Below are positions 21,985-30,676 of a stretch of 64,000 nt of DNA, piece after piece (position 1 is the stretch's first letter; each line of letters opens with the position of its first letter). The notes below the pieces were generated by a model. It was not told the origin of the DNA, made no database searches, and worked only from the letters and a program-made list of their open reading frames with translations. Location of the stretch: contig CANQAG010000006.1 of assembly GCA_947588815.1 (NCBI GenBank), positions 28,083 to 92,082 of the forward strand, written 5' to 3'. A program made the position numbers and the translations under genes. This DNA comes from an uncultured Bacilli bacterium (GTDB lineage Bacteria; Bacillota_I; Bacilli_A; RFN20; CAG-449).

Positions 21985-22008
21985 GTGCCTTATTCAAAGG
22001 CTTTTTTT
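21985..22008 (+). terminator. Intrinsic terminator of the tRNA gene
   Basis: GCCTTattcaAAGGC followed by T7. Confidence 0.75.
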
Positions 22009-22025
22009 ATTTAAGAAGGCAAATA

Positions 22026-22056
22026 AAAAGAACTTCTTTAAGAGAAGTTCTTTTTT
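22026..22056 (-). terminator. Intrinsic terminator of the HU gene (possibly bidirectional)
   Basis: AAAGAACTTCT-ttaag-AGAAGTTCTTT. Confidence 0.8.
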
Positions 22057-22058
22057 AA

Positions 22059-22334
22059 TTAGCCATTAACTTTATCTTTAGCTGGTTTGGCTGCCTTAAA
22101 GACAACAGCTTTCATCGCAGGAATCTCAATTTTTTCCTTGGTAGTTGGGTTAATTCCGACTCTTGCCGCGCGTTCTTTAACGACAAAGGAACCGAATCCG
22201 GCAATTTTCACTTCTTCCCCATTAACGAGAGCCTCAAGAATTTTTTCGAAAACAACTTCGGTTGCATATTGAGCATCTTTCTTTGTTAAACGAGCTTCAG
22301 CTGCAACCTTTTCAACTAAATCAGCTTTATTCAT
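22059..22334 (-). CDS. hup: HU family DNA-binding protein
   Basis: MNKADLVEKVAAEARLTKKDA...VKIAGFGSFVVKERAARVGINPTTKEKIEIPA. Confidence 0.97.
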   Translation of the reverse strand: MNKADLVEKVAAEARLTKKDAQYATEVVFEKILEALVNGEEVKIAGFGSFVVKERAARVGINPTTKEKIEIPAMKAVVFKAAKPAKDKVNG

Positions 22335-22445
22335 TTCTAACCTCCTAATGAATTGTACAAATAATACCATAAATTAGGACTTTTTGCAACCTTTTATTTG
22401 AAATATATAGAAATTAAGATACCGCTTACATTTTATAACTTATCG

Positions 22446-23924
22446 TCAGAATACAAATGCGATTAAATTTCCTTTACCCTTATTTGAAATAGTTTTGATC
22501 AGTTGTTGTAATTTTACTTTAACCGGTTCCGGTAAACTATTAAGTTTTGAAGAAATACTTTCGTTTAAAATATCTTTGAATTGGCGACCGAAAATTTCGC
22601 AATCCAAAATTGCCGTTTCATTTTTTTCATACGCTTCCAATAAATAATTTAGGAAGTATTCTGCTTGATCTTTAGCTCCTAAAACCGGTTCAAAAGAAGT
22701 TGATACATCAACTTTAATAATGTGATATGAAGGTGAAGTCGCTTTGACCTTGATTCCATATCTTCCATTAACCTTAATCATCTCCGGTTTTTCAATTACC
22801 ATCTTATCTAAAGGCGAGGAAGCAAACCCATAGCCTGTACCTTCCGCCATTTTCAATGCCGAACCTATAAGATCATAATCCTTTTTAGCTTTAACATACT
22901 CGCTTAAAACCGCGATTAATTGAGCTTTGTCAGTTATTTCACATCCGACAAGTTCTTTTAAGACTTGATCATACAAGCCTTCATCAACATCTAATTGAAC
23001 AGTGACAATACCGGTTCCGGTATCGACATTTTGTAAATTGACTTCAGTTAAGTATTCGTTTTCTTTTAAAACACCATTGATTTTTTCAACGTCTTTGACA
23101 ATTTTAGCTTCTCGCATTGCCATATCAATCGATTGTTTGATCGACACTTTAATATAATGTTCGTCATCTAAAGAACTAACCCAAGTCGGTAAGGCCATTT
23201 CAATGCCGCTGATCGGATATTGATATAAAGCCGCTTTTAAAATTTCAGTCGCATCTTTTTGACCCATTGACATTACATCCAAAGCGATAACCGGAGCTCC
23301 GTAATTTGTTTCCAATTCTTTTGCCAAGGCTAAAGTTTCTTCTTTTCCTGGAGTTTTGGTGTTCATGACAATCACGAAAGGCTTGTCGATTTCTTTCATT
23401 TCTTCAATAACCTTGCGTTCTGCTCCAAGATAATCTGTTCTAGAAAAATCATTGATGCTTCCATCGCTAATTACAACAATACCGATTGTCGAATGGTCTT
23501 TAATTACTTTTTGAGTTCCAATACGCGCCGCATCATCAAAAGGAATGGTTTCTGTAAACCATGGGGTTTTAACCATTCTCATTTTACCATCTTCTAAATA
23601 CCCATTGGCACTATCGATAATAAAACCAACACAATCGATAAGTCTAATCTTTACTGAAAGACTTTCATCAATTGCAATAGAAACCGCATTTGATGGAACA
23701 AATTTTGGTTCCATTGTCATAATTGTGCGTCCTTCCCCAGACTGCGGAAGTTCATCAAGAGCACGCTTTTTTTCGCTTTCATCAGTGATATTTTCAATGA
23801 CTACTGTCTCCATAAAGCGTTTAATAAAAGTTGATTTACCTACTCTAACCGGACCGACAACTCCTAAATACACATCTCCATTATTTCGTAATCCGATATC
23901 TCTTAACACTTGTAATGTGTCCAT
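22446..23924 (-). CDS. spoIVA: Stage IV sporulation protein A
   Basis: GDVYLGVVGPVRVGKSTFIKRFMETVVIENI; high identity to SpoIVA ATPase; C-term KGNLIAFVF. Confidence 0.97.
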   Translation of the reverse strand: MDTLQVLRDIGLRNNGDVYLGVVGPVRVGKSTFIKRFMETVVIENITDESEKKRALDELPQSGEGRTIMTMEPKFVPSNAVSIAIDESLSVKIRLIDCVGFIIDSANGYLEDGKMRMVKTPWFTETIPFDDAARIGTQKVIKDHSTIGIVVISDGSINDFSRTDYLGAERKVIEEMKEIDKPFVIVMNTKTPGKEETLALAKELETNYGAPVIALDVMSMGQKDATEILKAALYQYPISGIEMALPTWVSSLDDEHYIKVSIKQSIDMAMREAKIVKDVEKINGVLKENEYLTEVNLQNVDTGTGIVTVQLDVDEGLYDQVLKELVGCEITDKAQLIAVLSEYVKAKKDYDLIGSALKMAEGTGYGFASSPLDKMVIEKPEMIKVNGRYGIKVKATSPSYHIIKVDVSTSFEPVLGAKDQAEYFLNYLLEAYEKNETAILDCEIFGRQFKDILNESISSKLNSLPEPVKVKLQQLIKTISNKGKGNLIAFVF

Positions 23925-24091
23925 AATATTACCTCCTTGAGGTTCCTCAAGATGAATTTATGATAGAGATTTATAGATTAGAACAAACAATCAATAAAAA
24001 AGATGCACTTGTATGATTTCATTTTATTTTAAGAATAATTATTCTTTACATACTTACGCATCTTTATTTTTAATATTAAAAATTTTTAATA

Positions 24092-24910
24092 TCAGTTATT
24101 TTTCTTAAGTGACAAGATAAGATCCGTGACAGATAAACTTAATCCCAATGCCAAAATGATGAAAAGGCCAACCCATTCATACCACTCTTTTGGCCATTTA
24201 GAAGAAACGGCAACACCGATAATTAAAAGAGCGTTCAAAGCTACTAGCGATAGACCAACAATTAGCATATTATGAGATTTTGATGCCACAAGTGTTCTTT
24301 CTTCTATTTCATTAAACATAAAATGGGTTCGTTTATAGACTAAGAAAGTAATAAGGTTACAAACGATTGATAATAAAGCATTAAATGGTAGTACCCCGAC
24401 CAACAAGTAAAGTATCAAATAATTTGATTCATTGATTCCAGGGATCATCGCACACATTGCAATTAAACCTTGAACATTACCTTTAAAGAAAAATTCTAAA
24501 TAGAACGGGATTAAAATCAGCCAATTAGTAATGATGGCCACTAATACCCATGCTAGTGAGGAAAACGCCAATCCGACAATTGCTCCTTTTTTAGAATGAA
24601 ATTTTTTGTAAATCAAAGAAGAAGTCAATACGACCGCGATGCCTATTAAAAGATCCGCTAATTCTCCTACGTAACTTGTAGAAGTTCCAATCGTAAGAAT
24701 TTTAAGCAAAGCTCTTACAGCAACCACAGTAACACCACCGGTTGGTCCTAAAAGGAATCCTGCGATAATGGCAGGTAAATTAGAAATTTGGATATCTAAA
24801 AACGAAGGGAAAAGCATTGGAAGCGGGAACTTTACAAACATGTAAAGAATAGCGCTGATTGCAGATAAAACCGCCGTTTTTACTATCCAGGCTACTTTTT
24901 TGTTTCTCAT
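24092..24910 (-). CDS. ribU: ECF transporter S component, RibU-like riboflavin transporter
   Basis: Hydrophobic S component MRNKKVAWIVKTAVLSAISAILYMFVKFPLPMLFPSFLDIQISNLPAIIAGFLLGPTGG, preceded by FMN riboswitch. Confidence 0.85.
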   Translation of the reverse strand: MRNKKVAWIVKTAVLSAISAILYMFVKFPLPMLFPSFLDIQISNLPAIIAGFLLGPTGGVTVVAVRALLKILTIGTSTSYVGELADLLIGIAVVLTSSLIYKKFHSKKGAIVGLAFSSLAWVLVAIITNWLILIPFYLEFFFKGNVQGLIAMCAMIPGINESNYLILYLLVGVLPFNALLSIVCNLITFLVYKRTHFMFNEIEERTLVASKSHNMLIVGLSLVALNALLIIGVAVSSKWPKEWYEWVGLFIILALGLSLSVTDLILSLKKNN

Positions 24911-24941
24911 ACGAAACTCCTTTCTATGTGGGCTTAAAAAT

Positions 24942-24968
24942 AAAAAAGCCCTCAATATACTTAGAGGG
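24942..24968 (-). terminator. Riboswitch-associated intrinsic terminator
   Basis: CCCTC-taagtatatt-GAGGG-C-TTTTTT between aptamer and ribU. Confidence 0.8.
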
Positions 24969-24989
24969 TAAAGATAGTTGATTTAACTA

Positions 24990-25097
24990 TAACTTCTTTC
25001 ATCCAGACTTTACTGTCGCCACTAGAATTTCACTAGTTCATGCATTACTGCTCGCGGGGTTTACCGCCGGTAAGGAATTTCACCTAACCCTGAAGTA
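24990..25097 (-). promoter_or_regulatory. FMN (RFN) riboswitch aptamer
   Basis: Minus strand ACTTCAGGGTTAGGTGAAATTCCTTACCGGCGGTAAACCCCGCGAGCAG...GTGGCGACAGTAAAGTCTGGATGAAAGAAGT. Confidence 0.95.
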
Positions 25098-25181
25098 CAG
25101 CCATATTATATGACTGCCTATTTTTAAATGCAACTATTATGATTGACAATTTTTCTTTGTTTGTTGCACTTACTTTTATAA

Positions 25182-25949
25182 TTAACCAAAATTTTTTTCT
25201 TTATATGTTGGAATTACATTTTTCTTCTTATTGATTAAGCACAAATTTTTTAACATCTCAATTTCAGAATTAGTTAATTTGCGATATGCTCCTCTTTTAA
25301 GATCGTTAAGCTTGATGAATCCGATCGAAGTGCGGGTCAAAGACTTTACAGCCAACCCAAAATATTCAAACATTCTCCGCACCTGACGATTTCTTCCTTC
25401 ATGAATGCTGATTTCTACTTTAGATTCTAAACCACTTCTTATGATTTTCACTTTGCATGGAGCGGTCATTCCATCGCTTAAAAGAATTCCCTTTTCCATT
25501 TTTAAAGCCATCTCTTGATTAAAACATTCATTAACTATCGCTACATAAGTTTTTTCTAAATGTGAAGAGGGATGCATAATCAAGTTTGCCAGTTCACCAT
25601 CATTTGTTATTAAAATAGCACCAGAAGTATTGTAATCAAGACGGCCAACCGGAAATAATCGATAAGGATACTCTTTAAAAAAATCCGTAACTACTTTACG
25701 ACCCCGATCATCTTTTACACTTGATAAAACACCAAGCGGTTTATTGAACAAAAACACAACTTGTTCTTCATTAGTTAAGATTGTTCCATCAACTTCAACA
25801 CAATCTAAAGGCGAAACTAAAGTACCAAGTTTATTGCAAATGACATTATTTACTTTCACTTTATTAGCGGTAATCAATAGTTCCGCTTTTCGCCTTGAGC
25901 AAATACCACTTGCCGCAATTCTTTTTTGCAATCTAATTTTATCTTCCAT
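25182..25949 (-). CDS. rluB: Pseudouridine synthase, RluB/RsuA family
   Basis: S4 domain RLQKRIAASGICSRRKAE, PVGRLDYNTSGAILITNDGELAN, EGRNRQVRRMFE. Confidence 0.93.
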   Translation of the reverse strand: MEDKIRLQKRIAASGICSRRKAELLITANKVKVNNVICNKLGTLVSPLDCVEVDGTILTNEEQVVFLFNKPLGVLSSVKDDRGRKVVTDFFKEYPYRLFPVGRLDYNTSGAILITNDGELANLIMHPSSHLEKTYVAIVNECFNQEMALKMEKGILLSDGMTAPCKVKIIRSGLESKVEISIHEGRNRQVRRMFEYFGLAVKSLTRTSIGFIKLNDLKRGAYRKLTNSEIEMLKNLCLINKKKNVIPTYKEKNFG

Positions 25950-26056
25950 GCAAATCAGTTTATCAAAAAAAGAAATTAAAATAAATAGATTATTTGAAAT
26001 GATTAGCGTAGAGATAAAAGCATGCAAAACTATTTTTCAAATTTTATAAAAAATAA

Positions 26057-26575
26057 TTATTTTAAAAATAATAAAGACAAAATAACACCCACAGTGATTC
26101 CAACCACATCTGCCATAAGTCCAACTTTCAAAGCATGTTTCCATTTAGTAATTCCAACGCTTGTAAAATACAATGATAGAACGTAAATCGTCGTGTCTGT
26201 ACTCCCTTGAATCGTCGAAGCCATTTTACAAGTAAAAGAATCGGCGCCGGCAGCGCATATATTATCTAAAACGGCGATTGAAGCTGATCCGGATATTGGT
26301 CTAAATAATACCATGGGAGTAATATCCGCAAACATATTTATCGCGGGAAACAGAGTTTTTAAACTGGTTTTTATATCTGTAATCAATCCCGAAGCTTCTA
26401 ACATCGTTACCGCAAGCAACATGGCCATTACTGATGGAAAAACTTCCACAAATAAACCCAACCCTTCTTTGGTACCATTCAAAAATGAAGCATAAGCATT
26501 TTTCTTTTTAATTGCTGCATATACAATAGTTAAAATCACTAGCAGCGGAATAAATACTAAAGATACTTTATTCAT
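26057..26575 (-). CDS. spmB: Spore maturation protein B
   Basis: Nucleoside-recognition/Gate domain; EGLGLFVEVFPSVMAMLLAV, FRPISGSASIAVL, IQGSTDTTIYVLSLYF; next to spmA. Confidence 0.92.
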   Translation of the reverse strand: MNKVSLVFIPLLVILTIVYAAIKKKNAYASFLNGTKEGLGLFVEVFPSVMAMLLAVTMLEASGLITDIKTSLKTLFPAINMFADITPMVLFRPISGSASIAVLDNICAAGADSFTCKMASTIQGSTDTTIYVLSLYFTSVGITKWKHALKVGLMADVVGITVGVILSLLFLK

Positions 26576-26700
26576 ATACGATCATTTCTTTCATCTTTAA
26601 ATAATATGAGCGATATGACAAACATATTATAAAGTTTTAATAATTTTCAAATCTTAGTTTTCTCGATGTCAAATTTATTTTAAGCATTGAAATATAATTT

Positions 26701-27288
26701 TTATCTTTTGTTTTTCAATGCTTTTTTACGATAATACCGATCCAATAAAAGACCAGATACGCATGATAAAAGTGTACCGATAATACCATATATAATAAAA
26801 TCTGTCGGATTTACCGCACCATAACTATGTCTTATCGCCATCACTGTAGTAGGAATCAACGTCACTCCGGCAGTGTTTAAAATCAAAAATGTGACCATTT
26901 CATCGGAAGCTGTTTTTTCATCTTCCGGTGAAATCATTTTTAATCTTTTCATCGCTTTTAAACCACTCGGAGTAGCCGCAAAACCAAGACCAAACATATT
27001 TGCGGCAATATTAGAAGAAATATATTTTCTTGCTTCCTCATCTTTTAAATTTGGCATGATAAGATTTAATAGCGGATTCAAAGCTTTAGCAACTTTATCG
27101 ATAAGGCCGCTATCATACATGATCATCATAATTCCATTCCAAAAACAAGCAGAAAAAACCAATGTACATACAAGATTCAAGCCCTTTTCCGGCAATGCCA
27201 AAATCGAGTTTGCCAAAGCGTCAAACCTACCTGTAACTAATCCATAAATAATTGAAATAACAATAATTCCAATCCAAATCTTATTCAT
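26701..27288 (-). CDS. spmA: Spore maturation protein A
   Basis: MNKIWIGIIVISIIYGLVTGR, SSNIAANMFGLGFAATPSGLKAM, TLIPTTVMAIRHSYGA. Confidence 0.93.
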   Translation of the reverse strand: MNKIWIGIIVISIIYGLVTGRFDALANSILALPEKGLNLVCTLVFSACFWNGIMMIMYDSGLIDKVAKALNPLLNLIMPNLKDEEARKYISSNIAANMFGLGFAATPSGLKAMKRLKMISPEDEKTASDEMVTFLILNTAGVTLIPTTVMAIRHSYGAVNPTDFIIYGIIGTLLSCVSGLLLDRYYRKKALKNKR

Positions 27289-27299
27289 TTGATATCACC

Positions 27300-27361
27300 T
27301 ATATAAATAAATGAATAAAACGATAATGTAAGAACTATCTAGTTATTAACTTTTTCTTTTT
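27300..27361. repeat. Left copy of perfect 62-bp direct repeat bounding the RHS island
   Basis: tatataaataaatgaataaaacgataatgtaagaactatctagttattaactttttcttttt, identical to 42596-42657. Confidence 0.95.
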
Positions 27362-27468
27362 AAATGGTCAAAAACAAAAAAGTTAACGTTTTTAGAATAT
27401 AAACCAACTTGTAATTAATCGTAAAGTGTCTAGGGTTAATCCATTAGAAATGTAAGAATATTGCCCAA

Positions 27469-27597
27469 TTATTCTGCCAACTTTAGCACTTGGCTAACAT
27501 AAGTTTGACTACTACTAACAACTTCAACACCTCTTAATCCTTTTTTAGTAACACTAGTTACATCAAGTCTAAATCCTTCTAGTATTTTACTTCTTAG
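27469..27597 (-). pseudogene. C-terminal remnant of an unidentified gene
   Basis: Open frame LLRSKILEGFRLDVTSVTKKGLRGVEVVSSSQTYVSQVLKLAE* without start or upstream domain. Confidence 0.35.
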
Positions 27598-27624
27598 TAA
27601 CTATTTTATTTAATTTTGAGGAAA

Positions 27625-28279
27625 CTATTTATCCCAAATGTTTACATCGGTTAGATAGTCTTGTAATCCAATCACTACATTGTATTCATTATCTTTGAAT
27701 CGCACTTCAAACCATCTATGCGGCGGTGTTTCCTCCCACATCTTTTCCTCTACAAAAACATATTTTTCATCTTTGACATTTAAATGCTCACCATTTATAT
27801 ATTTTTCTTTTGCTTCATCATAAAGTGTATTAATTTTTTCACCTGTACCTAGCAAATTATTACAGCAAAAATCAGTTACATCAATAATGATATTCATATA
27901 ATTCTGTGGAATATTGAATGCCTCTTCTTCAGTCGCTAATTTATAAATTAAGCCAAAAAGAATGTGACTATCAGCAGTAGATCTACAATTAAAACTATAA
28001 TCATAGAATAATGTTAACTCATAGAAAAGTGACTCAGTAACATAGTATTTTGCCATATAAAATTTAGTATATGGGTCATTTACTTTCTCTGTATATTCTT
28101 TTTTACATAACATCATTCTTTTGCAACGTGTTTTCAATCTCGTCAAAATATTTAGGAAAATACTCATCAGCAAGTTCTAAAGTGTTTATATGCAAATCCT
28201 GCTGTACCCACTTATTAGTACAAGAAGTTAATAAAAGTACTGATGAAAGTAATGATAACATCCATGTTCTTTTTTTCAA
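27625..28279 (-). pseudogene. Frameshifted lipoprotein gene
   Basis: TTG-start ORF 28103-28279 encodes MKKRTWMLSLLSSVLLLTSCTNKWVQQ...LQKNDVM*; the +1 overlapping ORF 27625-28173 continues KKEYTEKVNDPYTKFYMAKYYV... Confidence 0.55.
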
Positions 28280-28286
28280 ATTAGTT

Positions 28287-28297
28287 CCCCCCCCCCC
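28287..28297. repeat. Homopolymer C11 (G11 on coding strand) upstream of the lipoprotein start
   Basis: ttccccccccccctttaa; only G/C homopolymer of this length noticed in the window. Confidence 0.8.
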
Positions 28298-28401
28298 TTT
28301 AATTTTATTTTACCATAACATATTTCCAAAGAATCTTAAGAAATACGATCTAAACGTTTGAGTTTCTTCAACATCAGCAGTTTTAAGATGATCGTAAAAA
28401 A

Positions 28402-28536
28402 TTAGATTGAAATAATATCAGGTGAAATGAATCTTCCTATCTTTGAATCATAATATCTACTATTTAGATAATATAGTCCTGTTTCAAATGATTTAACTAA
28501 GCCAATGACTTTTGCTATTTTTCCCCAATTACATGT
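28402..28536 (-). pseudogene. RHS core fragment
   Basis: WGKIAKVIGLVKSFETGLYYLNSRYYDSKIGRFISPDIISI*; RHS core motif followed directly by stop. Confidence 0.75.
28405..28495. repeat. 91-bp direct repeat (4 mismatches) with 31409-31499
   Basis: gattgaaataatatcaggtgaaatgaatcttcc...atatagtcctgt.tcaaatgattta in both copies. Confidence 0.9.
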
Positions 28537-28553
28537 TAATGGATTATACCATC

Positions 28554-28863
28554 ATGTCTACTAATATAGAAAAAGCTGTTTATGACATCAAACAAAAAAA
28601 AGTTTTTATGGAAGAAATGATTAAAAATAATTATTTTTATAGGAGAACCTTTCTATCATAAAAATGGTGAATCATGCATTTTAAAAACACCAAATGGATA
28701 TGTTGAATATAATGGTGAAATTAAATCAATGCATGAAATTGCATCTAAAATGATGAATGGAAAACGACGAGTAAATGCATTTGATTATTTATATGTCATG
28801 AGAGATGGTAAACTTATTTCAATTGATGAAATAAGAAACAATTATAGAAAAACAATTGAATAA
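28554..28863 (+). pseudogene. Degraded plus-strand ORF, possibly the C-terminal part of a DNA methyltransferase
   Basis: MSTNIEKAVYDIKQKKVFMEEMIKNNYFYRR, then frameshift into GEPFYHKNGESCILKTPNGYVEYNGEIKSMHEIASKMMNGKRRVNAFDYLYVMRDGKLISIDEIRNNYRKTIE*. Confidence 0.35.
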
Positions 28864-28870
28864 TAAGTAT

Positions 28871-28902
28871 AAAAGGACAGCCGCTAAATAGGTTGTCCTT
28901 TT
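28871..28902 (+). terminator. Strong intrinsic terminator
   Basis: AAAAGGACAgCC-gctaaata-GGtTGTCCTTTT. Confidence 0.75.
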
Positions 28903-28952
28903 ATAAAAATTGTTTAGTAATCTTACATTATTTTGCTTGTGAAAGTAATTTG

Positions 28953-29414
28953 CTATTTTTCAATAATATTTTGAATTATATTTTTTATTTTTAAATAATC
29001 TTTATAAAGTACTTTAAATTGGATTTTTTCACCTGAATCTAATTTGAAAGTAACTAAACCACCTGCTTGTTGTTTATAGATAGGAACTATTGGTAGTGCA
29101 TACCATTTACATACATTATATTCAGCATAAAAAATTTTAGTTATTGAATATTTATTATTTAAAAATATAAATTCATCATTATTTAAAATTAATTCCTTTT
29201 TACTTTTATGATTTATTACATAGCAAAGTATTAAAGATAAAATCAATAAAGATAAACAAATTATATAAGAAATTATAATTCCTTTATAAACAATAGCCTT
29301 TTGTTTTATAAACAAAGAAATAATTAAAATAATAGTTGTTAACAAAAAACCAATATTTGGAAATAGAATTGCTCCAACAATAGATTCAAATAAATTCAGT
29401 TTAATTTTAATCAT
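28953..29414 (-). CDS. Membrane protein, candidate immunity protein of orphan RHS cassette B
   Basis: TM-rich N-terminus and beta-rich C-terminus; starts 15 bp after the stop of the orphan RHS tip. Confidence 0.55.
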   Translation of the reverse strand: MIKIKLNLFESIVGAILFPNIGFLLTTIILIISLFIKQKAIVYKGIIISYIICLSLLILSLILCYVINHKSKKELILNNDEFIFLNNKYSITKIFYAEYNVCKWYALPIVPIYKQQAGGLVTFKLDSGEKIQFKVLYKDYLKIKNIIQNIIEK

Positions 29415-29429
29415 TTTAAATCCCCATTT

Positions 29430-30122
29430 TTAAAATAAATTTTCAAACATATAATTTGGTACATAATTTGCAATAAATCTGCCTGCTGCTCTTCCAAAGG
29501 TTGATAATAATGAATTTTTTGCTCCTACACCAACATTCCAAATTTTTGAACCTACAAACATACCTGCAGTAAAAAATGATAATAGACCTTTGCCTGTTTG
29601 TCCAATACCTTCAGAAATTCCTTTTAAAAAATTAAAGTTTTCTGTTTCTGAACCAGCAGCATGCATTGCATATCCGACAACTCCAGCTGTAAAGTTAGTA
29701 ACTGCTGCAGTACTCATTAGTAAACCTATAGACTGGTATATAGTTAATGCTTTCCCTGCAATAGTTAATGCTTGAAATGAGCCTTTTATTATACCACCTG
29801 CAACTCCACCTAAGCCATAAGCAAATCCAGTAGCAGCTCCTATAAGTGATGCCTTTCCTATTTCCCACCAATTCCATGTGCTTAAATCCCAGTTCCAATC
29901 ACCACCGTTATAAGCTTGTTTTGCAGCTTCAACTCCGAATCCAAATGCCAAACCTACCCCAGTAGCAATTAGTAAGGTTAGAATAATTCCGAAATGTCCA
30001 CTAGGATCAGCATACATTACAGGATTATTATAACAATAACAATATAAATTTAAGCCATTAATTGATTCTGGATCTAAATATTTAATTGAATCAGGTGTAA
30101 GCCATCTACAAAGTTTTGGTAA
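29430..30122 (-). CDS. Orphan RHS C-terminal tip (cassette B) without full-length RHS body
   Basis: Frame reads RYYLPKLCRWLTPDSIKYLDPESINGLNLYCYCYNNPVMYADPSGHFGIIL..., homologous to the end of the 2175-aa RHS core; nearest Met start at 30017. Confidence 0.75.
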   Translation of the reverse strand, partial: LPKLCRWLTPDSIKYLDPESINGLNLYCYCYNNPVMYADPSGHFGIILTLLIATGVGLAFGFGVEAAKQAYNGGDWNWDLSTWNWWEIGKASLIGAATGFAYGLGGVAGGIIKGSFQALTIAGKALTIYQSIGLLMSTAAVTNFTAGVVGYAMHAAGSETENFNFLKGISEGIGQTGKGLLSFFTAGMFVGSKIWNVGVGAKNSLLSTFGRAAGRFIANYVPNYMFENLF

Positions 30123-30177
30123 ATAATAACGTAAAAAATTTTAATATAATCCTATTCGACTTTATTACTTTATTATT

Positions 30178-30663
30178 TTATTGTGACTCACTCATTATTA
30201 TTTTAACATCATATATAAACCTTCTTATACTTCCACTTAAATATCTTGAACTAATAGAAATAGATTTATTTTTAGATTTAATAATTCTTTTATCTGATTT
30301 TTCAATTATTTTTGTTTCTTTATTTAGCATTATTTTTTTTGTGCCAAAAATATTCTTTTTAATCACCATATTATCTTTTAAATAAATACAAGTAGTAGCA
30401 ACAATGCTAAATATAAATAATAAGCATAAATCATATGAAAATAGCATAAGTAAAAACAACCAACTATATGATAATCCTTTTGTTGTTATGCAATATATAG
30501 TTAGTAAGCCAATTGTACTAGCAATTGTGATAACATAAAATGCAATTGAGATACCTTGACCAATGTATAATTCTTTCACAAAATATTTTTTTCTCCAAAC
30601 TTTTACTATTAAAAAACTTAATACTATAGAAAACAAAATTGCTATAATCAAAATATTATCTAA
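30178..30663 (-). CDS. Membrane protein, candidate immunity protein of orphan RHS cassette A
   Basis: Start MLDNILIIAILFS after the tip stop; several TM segments plus polar beta-rich C-terminus. Confidence 0.55.
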   Translation of the reverse strand, partial: LDNILIIAILFSIVLSFLIVKVWRKKYFVKELYIGQGISIAFYVITIASTIGLLTIYCITTKGLSYSWLFLLMLFSYDLCLLFIFSIVATTCIYLKDNMVIKKNIFGTKKIMLNKETKIIEKSDKRIIKSKNKSISISSRYLSGSIRRFIYDVKIIMSESQ

Positions 30664-30676
30664 CATATTTTTTCTC

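Noticed and set aside
24942-25097. FMN riboswitch as a novel RNA
   Set aside because: Matches the known RFN element with a standard terminator upstream of a RibU-like gene.
30116-30385. Plus-strand ORF of 89 aa
   Set aside because: Hydrophobic antisense reading of the TM-rich immunity candidate; poor coding character.
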